Origin: Flavobacteriaceae bacterium
GTDB taxonomy: Bacteria; Bacteroidota; Bacteroidia; Flavobacteriales; Flavobacteriaceae
DNA length: 64,000 nt
Direction of reading: 5' to 3'
Assembly: GCA_018402205.1 (NCBI GenBank)
Contig: JAGYIX010000004.1
Location: 62,001-126,000 of the forward strand
Below are positions 16,806 to 25,064 of this stretch, in pieces; positions within the stretch are counted from its first letter, which is position 1, and every line of letters begins with the position of its first letter. The translations under genes and the position numbers were made by a program. The notes under the pieces are model-generated. The model searched no databases. It worked only from the letters and a program-made list of their open reading frames with translations, and was not told the origin of the DNA.

Positions 16806-17758
16806 GCGTAAGCGCCTTTATCGAAAATCACTACAAACATTTCAATGCAGCTGCCCTGGTAGACGCAGCTAAGGGCTATATCGCTCAGCTTGATCAGGGC
16901 AACAAGATGCTTGTCTCTTTGGCTGGAGCCATGAGTACCGCTGAGATGGGGCGCATTCTTACACCAATGATTGCTCAGAATAAGATTCATATTATATCAT
17001 GCACTGGGGCTAATCTTGAAGAAGATGTGATGAATTTGGTGGCTCATAACCACTACGAACGCATTCCGAATTACCGCGATCTTTCACCAGAGCAAGAGCG
17101 TGCTCTACTCGATAGAGGATTAAATCGCGTAACAGATACCTGTATTCCAGAGGAGGAGGCTTTTCGAGTGCTTCAGAAATACATGTTTAAGTTATGGAAG
17201 ACGGCTGAGGATAAAGGGGAGCGTTACTTTCCGCATGAATTTCTCTATCAGCTATTGCTGTCGGGAGATTTAGACGCTCATTTTCAAATTCCTATCGAGC
17301 ATTCGTGGATGATGACGGCGGCGAAGAATAACTTGCCCATGGTGGTTCCTGGATGGGAAGACTCAACCATGGGAAATATCTTTGCAAGTTATGTGATTAA
17401 AGGAGAGCTAAAGGCCTCCACCGTGAAGTCTGGAATCGAATATATGGCCTATCTGGCTGATTGGTATAGAAATCAAAGTCAAGTTGGGTTTTTTCAGATT
17501 GGAGGCGGAATTGCCGGAGACTTTCCGATCTGTGTGGTTCCTATGCTTTACCAAGACCTAGAGCTCGAACAAACACCCTTTTGGAGTTATTTTTGTCAAA
17601 TCAGTGACTCTACCACGAGTTACGGTTCGTACTCGGGAGCAGTGCCTAATGAAAAGATCACTTGGGGCAAGTTGGACATCGATACTCCAAAATTTATTAT
17701 TGAATCAGACGCGACCATTGTTGCACCTTTAGTTTTTGCCTATATTTTAGGGTACTGA
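16802..17758 (+). CDS. Deoxyhypusine synthase-like protein, probable homospermidine synthase
   Basis: This 318-residue NAD-dependent aminobutyl-transferase relative carries the DHS catalytic lysine as Lys290 in the motif ITWGKLD. It also has SLAGAMSTAEMG (near 39-50), ISCTGANLEEDV (near 65-76) and GGGIAGDFP (near 239-247). In eukaryotes DHS modifies eIF5A, a protein bacteria lack. Bacterial DHS-like enzymes have been reported to make homospermidine, the major polyamine of many flavobacteria. The position directly after arginine decarboxylase and agmatinase, with a four-base overlap, supplies putrescine and supports that role. Modification of an unknown protein is the alternative. Confidence 0.82.
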   Translation: MSVSAFIENHYKHFNAAALVDAAKGYIAQLDQGNKMLVSLAGAMSTAEMGRILTPMIAQNKIHIISCTGANLEEDVMNLVAHNHYERIPNYRDLSPEQERALLDRGLNRVTDTCIPEEEAFRVLQKYMFKLWKTAEDKGERYFPHEFLYQLLLSGDLDAHFQIPIEHSWMMTAAKNNLPMVVPGWEDSTMGNIFASYVIKGELKASTVKSGIEYMAYLADWYRNQSQVGFFQIGGGIAGDFPICVVPMLYQDLELEQTPFWSYFCQISDSTTSYGSYSGAVPNEKITWGKLDIDTPKFIIESDATIVAPLVFAYILGY

Positions 17759-18015
17759 TGAAACGAGTTATAATTGACTATAAAAAGTTAAGCGCGGAGC
17801 AAGAGCAAGCATTCTCTAATCTTTATAGTGAAGGTTATGGAGACAACGAGCTAATGACGCTAACTATGGGTAATGGAACTCGAGTGAGTTGCTTGCCTTT
17901 GTCTTTTGAAGACACTTCATTTTTAGTAAAGATCGGTTCTGTTTCTAAAGACTTTTGGGACGCAGATTTTCTCGATAGCATTGAGCCTATTGAAGACATC
18001 GATTTTGAAGATTAG
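17758..18015 (+). CDS. Small acidic protein of unknown function coupled to the DHS-like gene
   Basis: This 85-residue soluble protein starts inside the stop of the DHS-like gene (TGATG), so the two are translationally coupled. It has a lysine-bearing N-terminus (MKRVIIDYKKLSAEQEQ), a predicted beta-rich middle and a very acidic end (DSIEPIEDIDFED). There is no signal peptide, membrane segment or cysteine pair. I do not recognise a family. Its place suggests a role with the polyamine enzymes, for example as a regulator or substrate, but that is inference only. Confidence 0.7.
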   Translation: MKRVIIDYKKLSAEQEQAFSNLYSEGYGDNELMTLTMGNGTRVSCLPLSFEDTSFLVKIGSVSKDFWDADFLDSIEPIEDIDFED

Positions 18016-18117
18016 CCTTCATAAAGAATACTAACTGTATTTTAAAAAGAGAAAAGTTATTAGTCATTGAGGTTCCATTACAGCTGAATTAAGCCTAATT
18101 CATAAGGGCAATTTGCA

Positions 18118-18125
18118 TAAATTTG
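18118..18125 (+). promoter_or_regulatory. TAnnTTTG box almost touching the queD start
   Basis: TAAATTTG (18118-18125) matches the -7 consensus and ends five bases before the ATG at 18131. Transcription would begin at or next to the start codon, giving a leaderless or near-leaderless mRNA. The match also argues against an upstream start at 18113. No TTG is seen at the -33 position. Confidence 0.5.
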
Positions 18126-18130
18126 CGCCC

Positions 18131-18541
18131 ATGATTTTCACCGTATGCCGAAAGGCCCATTTTAATGCCGCGCACCGACTTCACAACCCAAAGTGGAGTG
18201 CAGAGAAAAATCTAGAGGTATTTGGAAAGTGCAACAGCGCTTATTTTCACGGGCACAACTTCGATCTCGAAGTGCGCGTTAGGGGAGAAGTGAATCCTGA
18301 TACGGGTTTTGTTATTGATTTAGGGGTTCTTGGAAAAATCATTAAAGAGGAGGTAGAAGACCGTTTCGACCATAAAAATCTCAACCTAGATTGTGTTGAA
18401 TTTATAGACCTTTTGCCCTCAACCGAGCATTTTGCGAAGGTGATATACGACATTTTAAAGCCCCAACTAGCAAAAGAATACCAGCTGCACATTACGCTGT
18501 ATGAGACAGCGAAAAACGCCGCTGAGTATGGAGATTGGTAG
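18131..18541 (+). CDS. queD: 6-carboxy-5,6,7,8-tetrahydropterin synthase (QueD/PTPS family)
   Basis: From the ATG at 18131 the enzyme has 136 residues. It makes the carboxytetrahydropterin precursor of queuosine and other 7-deazaguanines from dihydroneopterin triphosphate. The zinc ligands are visible in KAHFNAAHRL (first His) and FHGHNF (the other two); GKCNS carries the catalytic cysteine. The later motifs VIDLGVLGKI, FDHKNLN and TAKNAAEYG are family-typical. An ATG six codons upstream lies before the promoter box, so I chose 18131. Its stop lies three bases from that of convergent murF. Confidence 0.92.
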   Translation: MIFTVCRKAHFNAAHRLHNPKWSAEKNLEVFGKCNSAYFHGHNFDLEVRVRGEVNPDTGFVIDLGVLGKIIKEEVEDRFDHKNLNLDCVEFIDLLPSTEHFAKVIYDILKPQLAKEYQLHITLYETAKNAAEYGDW

Positions 18542-18544
18542 GCC

Positions 18545-19831
18545 TTACTTCAGTTTGTCGAGCAGTCGTTCTAGTGCCATTCCCCTAGACCCTTTGACCA
18601 ATAACTCAGACGATCGCAATGCAGGTGGAAATTGAGCCAGAAGCTCATCTGTTGAGTGGAAAGTTTCGAATGTTGATTCAGTGTGCGCAAAGTGCGATCC
18701 GACTAAGTATACATGTTTAAAAGATAGCTCTTGAAGTAAATCGACGATCTTTTGATGTTCTTCGGCTGCATCTTCGCCCAGCTCAAACATATCTCCCAGA
18801 ATTAAGGCTTTATTGTGCCAATCTAATGACTTAAAGAACCTAATTGCAGATTCCATACTACTTGGGTTCGCGTTATAAGCATCTAACAATATGCGTTGAC
18901 CATTTATTTCTAAAATCTCAGAACGCATGTTCGAAGGAATATAACTCGAAATGGCCTCAGCAGCTAGGCCTAAGGGAACCTCAAAGTAATCACCTATAGC
19001 TACGGCGGCCGCTATATTTGAGGCGTTGTATACTCCAAAAAGTTGGCTTTGCATTTCTAGGCCTTTATAGCGTAGCATGAGCCGTGGAGATTCTTGAAGC
19101 AATTCAAGTGTATTTTTGTTTTTTGAAGGTTGGGACTTGCCTACCTGGTAAGGAATTTTTGACGAATGCCCCTTTAATGCTTCGACTTGAATGGGATCTT
19201 TTTCGTTGTAAAAGATCACTCCCTTTTTGGCGAAAAGATTTTGGTAAAGCTCTTGTTTGCCTTTGATTACCCCTTGAATGCCTCCAAACCCCTCTAGGTG
19301 CGCCTTACCAAAATTGGTTATTAATCCATGGGTAGGTTCGGCGATAGAAGCTAAAAGTGCGATTTCTCCTTGATGATTGGCGCCCATTTCAATAACCGCT
19401 ATTTCGTGCGATGGGTTTAGCCCTAATAAAGTGAGTGGTACGCCTATGTGGTTGTTTAAATTTCCTTTCGTGGTTAAAGTCTTAAACTTTTGACCGAGAA
19501 CTAAGCTAATAAGCTCTTTGGTAGTTGTTTTTCCGTTACTTCCGGTAAGCCCTAAGACTGGAATAGTAAAAGTATTACGATGATAATTCGCCAGCTGCTG
19601 AAGCATATTCAGCGGATCTGGAACCTTTATAAGGTTTGCGTGATCCTCTTCAAAATAGCTGTCAACCACTGCCCCAATCGCCCCTTTTTCTAAGGCCTGA
19701 AGCGCAAAATCATTTGCGTTGAATGATGGACCTTTTAGCGCAAAAAACAACTCTCCTGCTGCTAGATTACGTGTATCGGTGCAGACCCCGTTGCTTTTAA
19801 GAAATAAGGCATGAAGTTGGTGAAGTTTCAT
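18545..19831 (-). CDS. murF: UDP-N-acetylmuramoyl-tripeptide:D-Ala-D-Ala ligase
   Basis: This 428-residue cytoplasmic Mur ligase adds D-alanyl-D-alanine to the UDP-MurNAc-tripeptide in peptidoglycan synthesis. The ATP-binding loop GLTGSNGKTTTKEL is near residue 95. VIEMGANHQGE (near 145-155) and FGKAHLEGFG (near 174-183) are MurF-typical, and the C-terminal domain carries LLDAYNANPSSM. The N-terminal domain (CTDTRNLAAGELFFAL) binds the UDP end. The gene is divergent from porV with a 74-base gap, a neighbourhood common in flavobacteria although porU normally also appears there. Confidence 0.95.
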   Translation of the reverse strand: MKLHQLHALFLKSNGVCTDTRNLAAGELFFALKGPSFNANDFALQALEKGAIGAVVDSYFEEDHANLIKVPDPLNMLQQLANYHRNTFTIPVLGLTGSNGKTTTKELISLVLGQKFKTLTTKGNLNNHIGVPLTLLGLNPSHEIAVIEMGANHQGEIALLASIAEPTHGLITNFGKAHLEGFGGIQGVIKGKQELYQNLFAKKGVIFYNEKDPIQVEALKGHSSKIPYQVGKSQPSKNKNTLELLQESPRLMLRYKGLEMQSQLFGVYNASNIAAAVAIGDYFEVPLGLAAEAISSYIPSNMRSEILEINGQRILLDAYNANPSSMESAIRFFKSLDWHNKALILGDMFELGEDAAEEHQKIVDLLQELSFKHVYLVGSHFAHTESTFETFHSTDELLAQFPPALRSSELLVKGSRGMALERLLDKLK

Positions 19832-19905
19832 AGGAAAATCTTTGAGCTAAAGATAACAATTGGTTGAATGTTTGTATTTTGAACTTTCGTTTTTATCGCT
19901 AGCAT

Positions 19906-20937
19906 ATGCACACGCGCTTTCTATTTCTTTTACTGCTTTGCGCATTCCAATTCACGGCCTTTGGTCAAGAAAATACAGATAAACCGCAGTCGGCTATTCC
20001 ATGGATACGCATTCCGGCAGATATTCGCGCGTCAGGAATGGGAGACGTTGGCGTGGCTACAGAAGCCGACGTAAACGCGGCGCGGTGGAACCCCGCAAAG
20101 CTTGTTTGGTTAGGACATACCTCAGAAATAGGTATTGCGTATTTGCCCTATTTACGCACCCTCATTAATGACGCCTTTTTATTAGGTGCTAATTACGTAA
20201 AACGAGTAAACGACGAGAGCGCCTTGGCTGTTGGATTCACCTATTTTACAATTGGAGAGGTTGAGCTTAGAGAAACCATTGATCAAGAAGGCTTGCTGGT
20301 TCAACCCAATACCTTTACGCTCGATGTGGCCTATGGATTGCAGCTAAATAATGAATTGTCGGTAGGAGCTGGACTGCGTTTTATCAGTGATAACCAACAA
20401 ACTCCAGACGATTTAACCAGCGACAGAGCCGGTAACGCTTTGGCTGCAGATATTGGGGTTTTTTACCGTTCAAAAATGCAAGTAACAGAGGGAAATGATT
20501 CGCGTTGGAGGGCAGGAATCGCTCTTTCTAATGTAGGAACCCCTATAGCTTATGTTTCTGATGGACCAGAATCGCCCTTGCCAACCACACTAAGATTCGG
20601 TCTTGGTCGCGACATTATCTATGATTACGACTCATCGCTATCTCTTACGCTTGAGGCCAATACCATGGTCGTCGCAGTAAGTGACAACTCGTGGGGGGTC
20701 GGATTAGGTACGGAGTATGTTTTTAGAAGCGATCTATTTTTACGCACGGGATATTATCTGGATACCGCCGAAAATACCGATCGAAATTACTTAACCCTTG
20801 GAGCCGGAGTGCGCAGAGGCAACCTGTTACTAGACTTATCTTATTTGTTTTCAACCAGCAGAGTAGTTAATCCTTTTGAAAACACCTTGCGAGTAGGAAT
20901 TTCATTTGGTTTTGGACAGCGTTTCTATCACTATTAA
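19906..20937 (+). CDS. porV: Type IX secretion outer-membrane protein PorV
   Basis: The product has 343 residues: a signal peptide (to about FGQ, residue 21), then an outer-membrane beta-barrel ending in an aromatic C-terminus (GFGQRFYHY). The N-terminal plug-like motif DIRASGMGDVGVATEAD and the later YFTIGEVELRETIDQEG match PorV (LptO), which shuttles T9SS cargo to the PorU sortase. It is somewhat shorter than the usual 380-400 residues, mostly in loops. The murF and pdhA neighbours agree with the flavobacterial porV locus, but porU and cytidine deaminase, which I would expect beside it, are missing. Confidence 0.87.
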   Translation: MHTRFLFLLLLCAFQFTAFGQENTDKPQSAIPWIRIPADIRASGMGDVGVATEADVNAARWNPAKLVWLGHTSEIGIAYLPYLRTLINDAFLLGANYVKRVNDESALAVGFTYFTIGEVELRETIDQEGLLVQPNTFTLDVAYGLQLNNELSVGAGLRFISDNQQTPDDLTSDRAGNALAADIGVFYRSKMQVTEGNDSRWRAGIALSNVGTPIAYVSDGPESPLPTTLRFGLGRDIIYDYDSSLSLTLEANTMVVAVSDNSWGVGLGTEYVFRSDLFLRTGYYLDTAENTDRNYLTLGAGVRRGNLLLDLSYLFSTSRVVNPFENTLRVGISFGFGQRFYHY

Positions 20938-20974
20938 AGCCTTCAAAGCATACGAAAACGATCTAATTTTGTCT

Positions 20975-20982
20975 TATTTTTG
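20975..20982 (+). promoter_or_regulatory. TAnnTTTG box upstream of pdhA
   Basis: TATTTTTG fits the -7 consensus and ends 20 bases before the pdhA start at 21003. No TTG stands at the right distance upstream, so the match is partial. Confidence 0.4.
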
Positions 20983-21002
20983 CGACTATCAAAAGCGACT
21001 TC

Positions 21003-22001
21003 ATGAAAAAGATTTCTAAAGAAACATATATACAATGGTACGAAGACATGTTGTTCTGGAGAAAATTCGAGGACAAGCTAGCCGCCGTTTATATACAGCA
21101 AAAAGTTAGAGGTTTCTTGCACCTATACAATGGGCAAGAAGGGCTCTTGGCAGGTTCTCTGCACGCCATGGACCTCACCAAAGATCGCATGATCACTGCT
21201 TATCGCAATCACGTACAACCCATTGGAATGGGAGTAGATCCTAAAAAAGTGATGGCAGAGCTTTACGGCAAGGTAACCGGCACTTCAAAGGGAATGGGAG
21301 GTTCTATGCATATTTTTTCGAAAGAACATCGCTTCTATGGAGGTCATGGCATTGTTGGAGGTCAAATTCCTCTGGGCGCCGGATTGGCTTTTGCAGATAA
21401 GTATTTTGATAGAGATTCGGTAACACTCACCTATATGGGAGATGGAGCGGTTCGCCAAGGTTCTCTTCACGAGACCTTTAACCTGGCGATGCTATGGCAA
21501 TTGCCTGTGGTGTTTATTTGCGAAAACAATGGTTATGCTATGGGAACTTCTGTGGCTCGCACTTCTCATGATACAGAAATTTACAAACTTGGACTTGGTT
21601 ATGGGATGCCGTGTTCTGCTTTTGATGGAATGGATCCGGCAGCTTCTGCCGAGGCTGTCTCAGAAGCTATAGAACGCGCGCGTTCTGGAGGTGGACCAAC
21701 TTTTTTAGAGGCTAAAACCTATCGCTATCGAGGACATTCTATGTCTGATGCCCAACATTACCGCACAAAAGAGGAGGTTCAGGAGTATCAAAAAATTGAT
21801 CCAATTACCCAGGTGAAAGAGCTAATTCTGCAGAAAAAATGGCTTACTGAAGATCAGATAAAAGAAATTGATAAGCGCGTGAAAGAATTGGTTGCAGAAT
21901 GTGAAGAATTTGCAGAAAATTCTGATTTTCCTCCAATTCAACAATTATACGATACTGTTTACGAACAGGATGACTATCCTTTCTTAGCACATAAACTCTA
22001 A
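21003..22001 (+). CDS. pdhA: Pyruvate dehydrogenase E1 component, alpha subunit
   Basis: This 332-residue subunit of the heterotetrameric thiamine-diphosphate E1 decarboxylates pyruvate. The TPP/Mg motif is present as GDGAVRQGS (near 146-154) through ENNGYAMGT (near 174-182). The phosphorylation-loop-like YRYRGHSMSDAQHYR (near 240-254) is typical of E1 alpha. The partner beta subunit is not in the window and must be encoded elsewhere; the E2 gene follows after nine bases. Pyruvate rather than branched-chain 2-oxo acids is inferred from the E2 partner and the conserved neighbourhood. Confidence 0.93.
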   Translation: MKKISKETYIQWYEDMLFWRKFEDKLAAVYIQQKVRGFLHLYNGQEGLLAGSLHAMDLTKDRMITAYRNHVQPIGMGVDPKKVMAELYGKVTGTSKGMGGSMHIFSKEHRFYGGHGIVGGQIPLGAGLAFADKYFDRDSVTLTYMGDGAVRQGSLHETFNLAMLWQLPVVFICENNGYAMGTSVARTSHDTEIYKLGLGYGMPCSAFDGMDPAASAEAVSEAIERARSGGGPTFLEAKTYRYRGHSMSDAQHYRTKEEVQEYQKIDPITQVKELILQKKWLTEDQIKEIDKRVKELVAECEEFAENSDFPPIQQLYDTVYEQDDYPFLAHKL

Positions 22002-22010
22002 AAATTTAGC

Positions 22011-23663
22011 ATGGCCGAAGTAGTGAATATGCCACGTTTGAGCGATACCATGGAAGAGGGTACCGTAGCGAAATGGCTTAAAAAAGTTGGAGATTCTGTT
22101 GAAGAAGGTGATATCCTAGCTGAAATCGAGACCGATAAGGCTACTATGGAGTTCGAATCTTTCTATTCGGGAACACTTCTTCATATTGGAATTCCAGAAG
22201 GTGATGGCGCTCCTGTTGATTCCCTTCTAGCGATTATAGGAGAAAAAGGAGAAGACATTAGCGGGCTTATTTCTGGTGCGCCTGCCACTGAAATTCCAGC
22301 TATTGCTCAGCAGCCAGCGAAAGAATCCGTAGAGCCTACTGCCTCATCTAAAGCGGACGCATCTATAATACCTGCTGGAGTTGAAATCGTCACTATGCCG
22401 CGCCTCAGCGACACTATGGAAGAGGGTACAGTGGCCACTTGGCTAAAAAAGGTAGGCGATGCGGTTGAAGAAGGCGACATTTTAGCTGAAATAGAAACCG
22501 ACAAAGCCACCATGGAATTTGAATCGTTCTATTCAGGAACGCTTCTTTATATTGGAATTCAAGAAGGACAATCAGCTCTGGTTGATGAAGTCTTAGCTGT
22601 TATAGGCCCCGCAGGAACAGACGTTCAGGCTGTTCTTTCAGGAGCCGTGACTGCTTCTTCTTCTTCTTCTTCTGAGTCATCATCGGTGCAGTCGAATGTA
22701 GCCGAACAAGAACAACCCACTATTGCAGCCCCTTCGTCTTCAACTGAGGGTACAGCATCTAGTGATGCTAGAGTTTTTGCTTCTCCGCTAGCTAAACGTA
22801 TTGCGCATGAAAAGGGTATAGATTTAAGGCAACTTAAAGGCTCGGGAGAGAATGGCCGTGTTATTAGACGGGATTTGGAAGGCTCAACATCAAATGCTCA
22901 AGTAACTTCATCTACTACTTCTGCACCAGTTTCAGAAAAACCAACAGCTGCAGCTGCACCTATTGCGGTTGCTGTCGGTCAAGAGTATTCTGAATCTATC
23001 AAGAATTCCCAGATGCGCAAGGTGATAGCCAAGCGCCTTGGCGAGTCTAAGTTTAGTGCCCCTCATTATTACTTAACCATTGAGGTTGAAATGGATGAGG
23101 CTAAAGCAGCCCGTGTTAGTATGAATGAATTACCAGAAACTAAGGTTTCATTTAATGATATGGTACTTAAAGCCTGCGCCATGGCCTTGCTTAAACACAA
23201 ACAGGTAAATACCACCTGGAAGGAAGAACATACTGTAGTAAATCACCACGTACACCTTGGAGTGGCTGTGGCGGTTGAAGATGGTCTGGTGGTTCCGGTA
23301 ATTAAGCACGCTAATCAGCTTTCTTTGAGTCATATAGGTGCTCAGGTTAAAGATATGGCTGGGCGGGCTCGAACCAAAAAATTAACTCCTGCCGAAATGG
23401 AAGGAAGCACCTTTACGGTGTCTAACCTTGGAATGTTTGGAATAGATGAATTTACTTCGATTATTAATCAGCCTAATTCGGCTATCTTGTCGGTAGGATC
23501 TATTGCAGAAAAGGTCGTGGTTAGAGAGGGTCAAATAGTTATTAGAAGCATGATGAAGCTTACTTTAGCATGCGATCACAGAACGGTTGACGGGGCCACG
23601 GGAGCGCAATTTTTGCAAACACTAAAAACTTATCTAGAGCATCCAGTTACGATGCTTGCCTAA
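22011..23663 (+). CDS. pdhC: Pyruvate dehydrogenase E2, dihydrolipoamide acetyltransferase
   Basis: The 550-residue E2 core protein has, in order, two lipoyl domains (lysines 43 and 165 in ETDKATMEFES), an Ala/Ser-rich linker, a peripheral subunit-binding domain (VFASPLAKRIAHEKGID, about 254-290), a second linker and the acetyltransferase domain. The catalytic site HRTVDGATGAQF is near the end. Residues 7-64 and 129-186 differ at only four of 58 positions, while their codons differ at many silent sites. That points to an old duplication kept similar by selection. A terminator follows. Confidence 0.95.
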   Translation: MAEVVNMPRLSDTMEEGTVAKWLKKVGDSVEEGDILAEIETDKATMEFESFYSGTLLHIGIPEGDGAPVDSLLAIIGEKGEDISGLISGAPATEIPAIAQQPAKESVEPTASSKADASIIPAGVEIVTMPRLSDTMEEGTVATWLKKVGDAVEEGDILAEIETDKATMEFESFYSGTLLYIGIQEGQSALVDEVLAVIGPAGTDVQAVLSGAVTASSSSSSESSSVQSNVAEQEQPTIAAPSSSTEGTASSDARVFASPLAKRIAHEKGIDLRQLKGSGENGRVIRRDLEGSTSNAQVTSSTTSAPVSEKPTAAAAPIAVAVGQEYSESIKNSQMRKVIAKRLGESKFSAPHYYLTIEVEMDEAKAARVSMNELPETKVSFNDMVLKACAMALLKHKQVNTTWKEEHTVVNHHVHLGVAVAVEDGLVVPVIKHANQLSLSHIGAQVKDMAGRARTKKLTPAEMEGSTFTVSNLGMFGIDEFTSIINQPNSAILSVGSIAEKVVVREGQIVIRSMMKLTLACDHRTVDGATGAQFLQTLKTYLEHPVTMLA

Positions 23664-23690
23664 GGGTAATTCACGCACGAGTATATTTTT

Positions 23691-23720
23691 AAAAGCATTC
23701 TCAATTGGGGATGCTTTTTT
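23691..23720 (+). terminator. Intrinsic terminator after pdhC
   Basis: AAAAGCATTCTC (23691-23702) can pair with GGGGATGCTTTT (23707-23718), using two G-T pairs, around the loop AATT, and is followed by a T run. Confidence 0.85.
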
Positions 23721-23757
23721 GTTAATTTAAGGGGTATAAAAACTAAACAATTTCAGC

Positions 23758-24432
23758 GTGGCTAACATTATTGTAACGGGTGCTAGTAGAGGTATTGGAT
23801 TCGAAACCACTAAAGCACTGCTTGATCTAGGACATAAGGTGCTAGCCCTTTCAAGAACTGAAGTGAAATTGCAGCACAGCCGTTTAGATTTGCTCAGAAC
23901 AGTTTCTATAGACTTTACACAGCAAGACTTCAAAGGTGTAGTGCAAGCCATTGAAGACTGGGCAGAGGTTGACGGAATTGTTCACAATGCCGGATCATTT
24001 ATGCATAAGCCTTTTACTCAAACTACTACTGACGATTTTTTGGCTCTTTATAAAGTCAACGTCTTTGCCGTTGCTGAGTTGACACGTTTACTAGATAGCA
24101 AGTTAAAGCGGGGCACTCATGTAGTTGGAATCAGCTCTATGGGGGGCATTCAAGGCAGCTCAAAATTTGCTGGCTTATCGGGGTATAGCTCCAGTAAAGG
24201 AGCCCTCATTACCTTATTTGAACTATTAGCCGAAGAATACCAACCAAGAGGGGTGAGCTTTAATAGTTTAGCTCTTGGGGCGGTGCAAACAGAAATGCTC
24301 GAAGCGGCATTTCCTGGAATAAAGGCACCAGTTAGCGCCGCTCAGATGGGGGCATATATCGCCCGATTTGTTCTTGAGGGACATCAATTTTTTAATGGAA
24401 AAGTGCTTCCGGTAAGCAGTTCAACCCCTTAA
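23758..24432 (+). CDS. Short-chain dehydrogenase/reductase
   Basis: This 224-residue NAD(P)-dependent oxidoreductase starts with GTG at 23758, which directly opens the Rossmann strand (MANIIVTGASRGIGFE); the glycine motif TGASRGIG is at 7-14. HNAG (near 79-82), a catalytic serine in GISSMGG and the YxxxK pair in SGYSSSKGAL complete the classical SDR active site. The substrate is not evident. A SprT-like gene begins nine bases after its stop, so the two are probably co-transcribed. Confidence 0.88.
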   Translation: MANIIVTGASRGIGFETTKALLDLGHKVLALSRTEVKLQHSRLDLLRTVSIDFTQQDFKGVVQAIEDWAEVDGIVHNAGSFMHKPFTQTTTDDFLALYKVNVFAVAELTRLLDSKLKRGTHVVGISSMGGIQGSSKFAGLSGYSSSKGALITLFELLAEEYQPRGVSFNSLALGAVQTEMLEAAFPGIKAPVSAAQMGAYIARFVLEGHQFFNGKVLPVSSSTP

Positions 24433-24440
24433 ATACGTCT

Positions 24441-25064
24441 ATGCTAGACATTCTTGGTCGTTATGTTCCTGAGGCTGGGCTGCTGTATTGTTATGAGCAA
24501 ATAAAGATTTATGGTGTTCATCTTAAAATAGTTAATGAACGACTAAGTCGACATGGCGATTACCGTAAACTTCCTGGAGGGGGCCATTTAATAACGGTGA
24601 ATGCTGGATCTAATCCCTATAGATTTCTTATTACCTTAATCCACGAAATAGCTCATTTGGTTGCCTTTATAGAACACGGCCATAGCATACGGCCTCATGG
24701 CAAAGAATGGAAGCAAATATTTAAAAGGTTAATGCTGCCTTTGCTTAATCCGGCGGTTTTTCCTAGCGATTTACTACCGGTTTTAGCGTCACACTTTATA
24801 AACCCAAAGGCAAGTAGCAGTGCTGATGCCCGACTAGATCGTGAACTTAGTCGTTACGATGCGCAAGAGTCGGGAGTCTTTGTGGAAGAGTTGCCTGAAG
24901 GAGCTTTATTTGCTTATCGTGAAAAGCGTATTTTTAAAAAGGGAAATAAGCGCAGAAAAAGATATGAATGCCTCGAGCTTGAAACCAAGCGAAATTATTT
25001 GTTTCAACCTAACGCCCGAGTAAAGCCCATAAGTGAAGATGACCAATCAAGAAGAACAAGTTAA
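24441..25064 (+). CDS. SprT-like zinc metalloprotease-domain protein
   Basis: The 207-residue protein has the zinc-binding HEIAH at residues 68-72 and a downstream His in RPHGKEWKQIF, the pattern of the SprT/Spartan peptidase domain. The C-terminal part is basic (KKGNKRRKRYE) and could bind nucleic acid. Eukaryotic Spartan cleaves DNA-protein crosslinks; the role of bacterial SprT-like proteins is not well settled. There is no signal peptide. The 3' end overlaps the start of the following DUF389 gene by 26 bases. Confidence 0.82.
   Translation: MLDILGRYVPEAGLLYCYEQIKIYGVHLKIVNERLSRHGDYRKLPGGGHLITVNAGSNPYRFLITLIHEIAHLVAFIEHGHSIRPHGKEWKQIFKRLMLPLLNPAVFPSDLLPVLASHFINPKASSSADARLDRELSRYDAQESGVFVEELPEGALFAYREKRIFKKGNKRRKRYECLELETKRNYLFQPNARVKPISEDDQSRRTS

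Noticed and set aside
22011-22570. The duplicated lipoyl domain as a recent DNA duplication
   Set aside because: The proteins differ at only four of 58 positions, but the codons differ at many silent sites, so the duplication is old.
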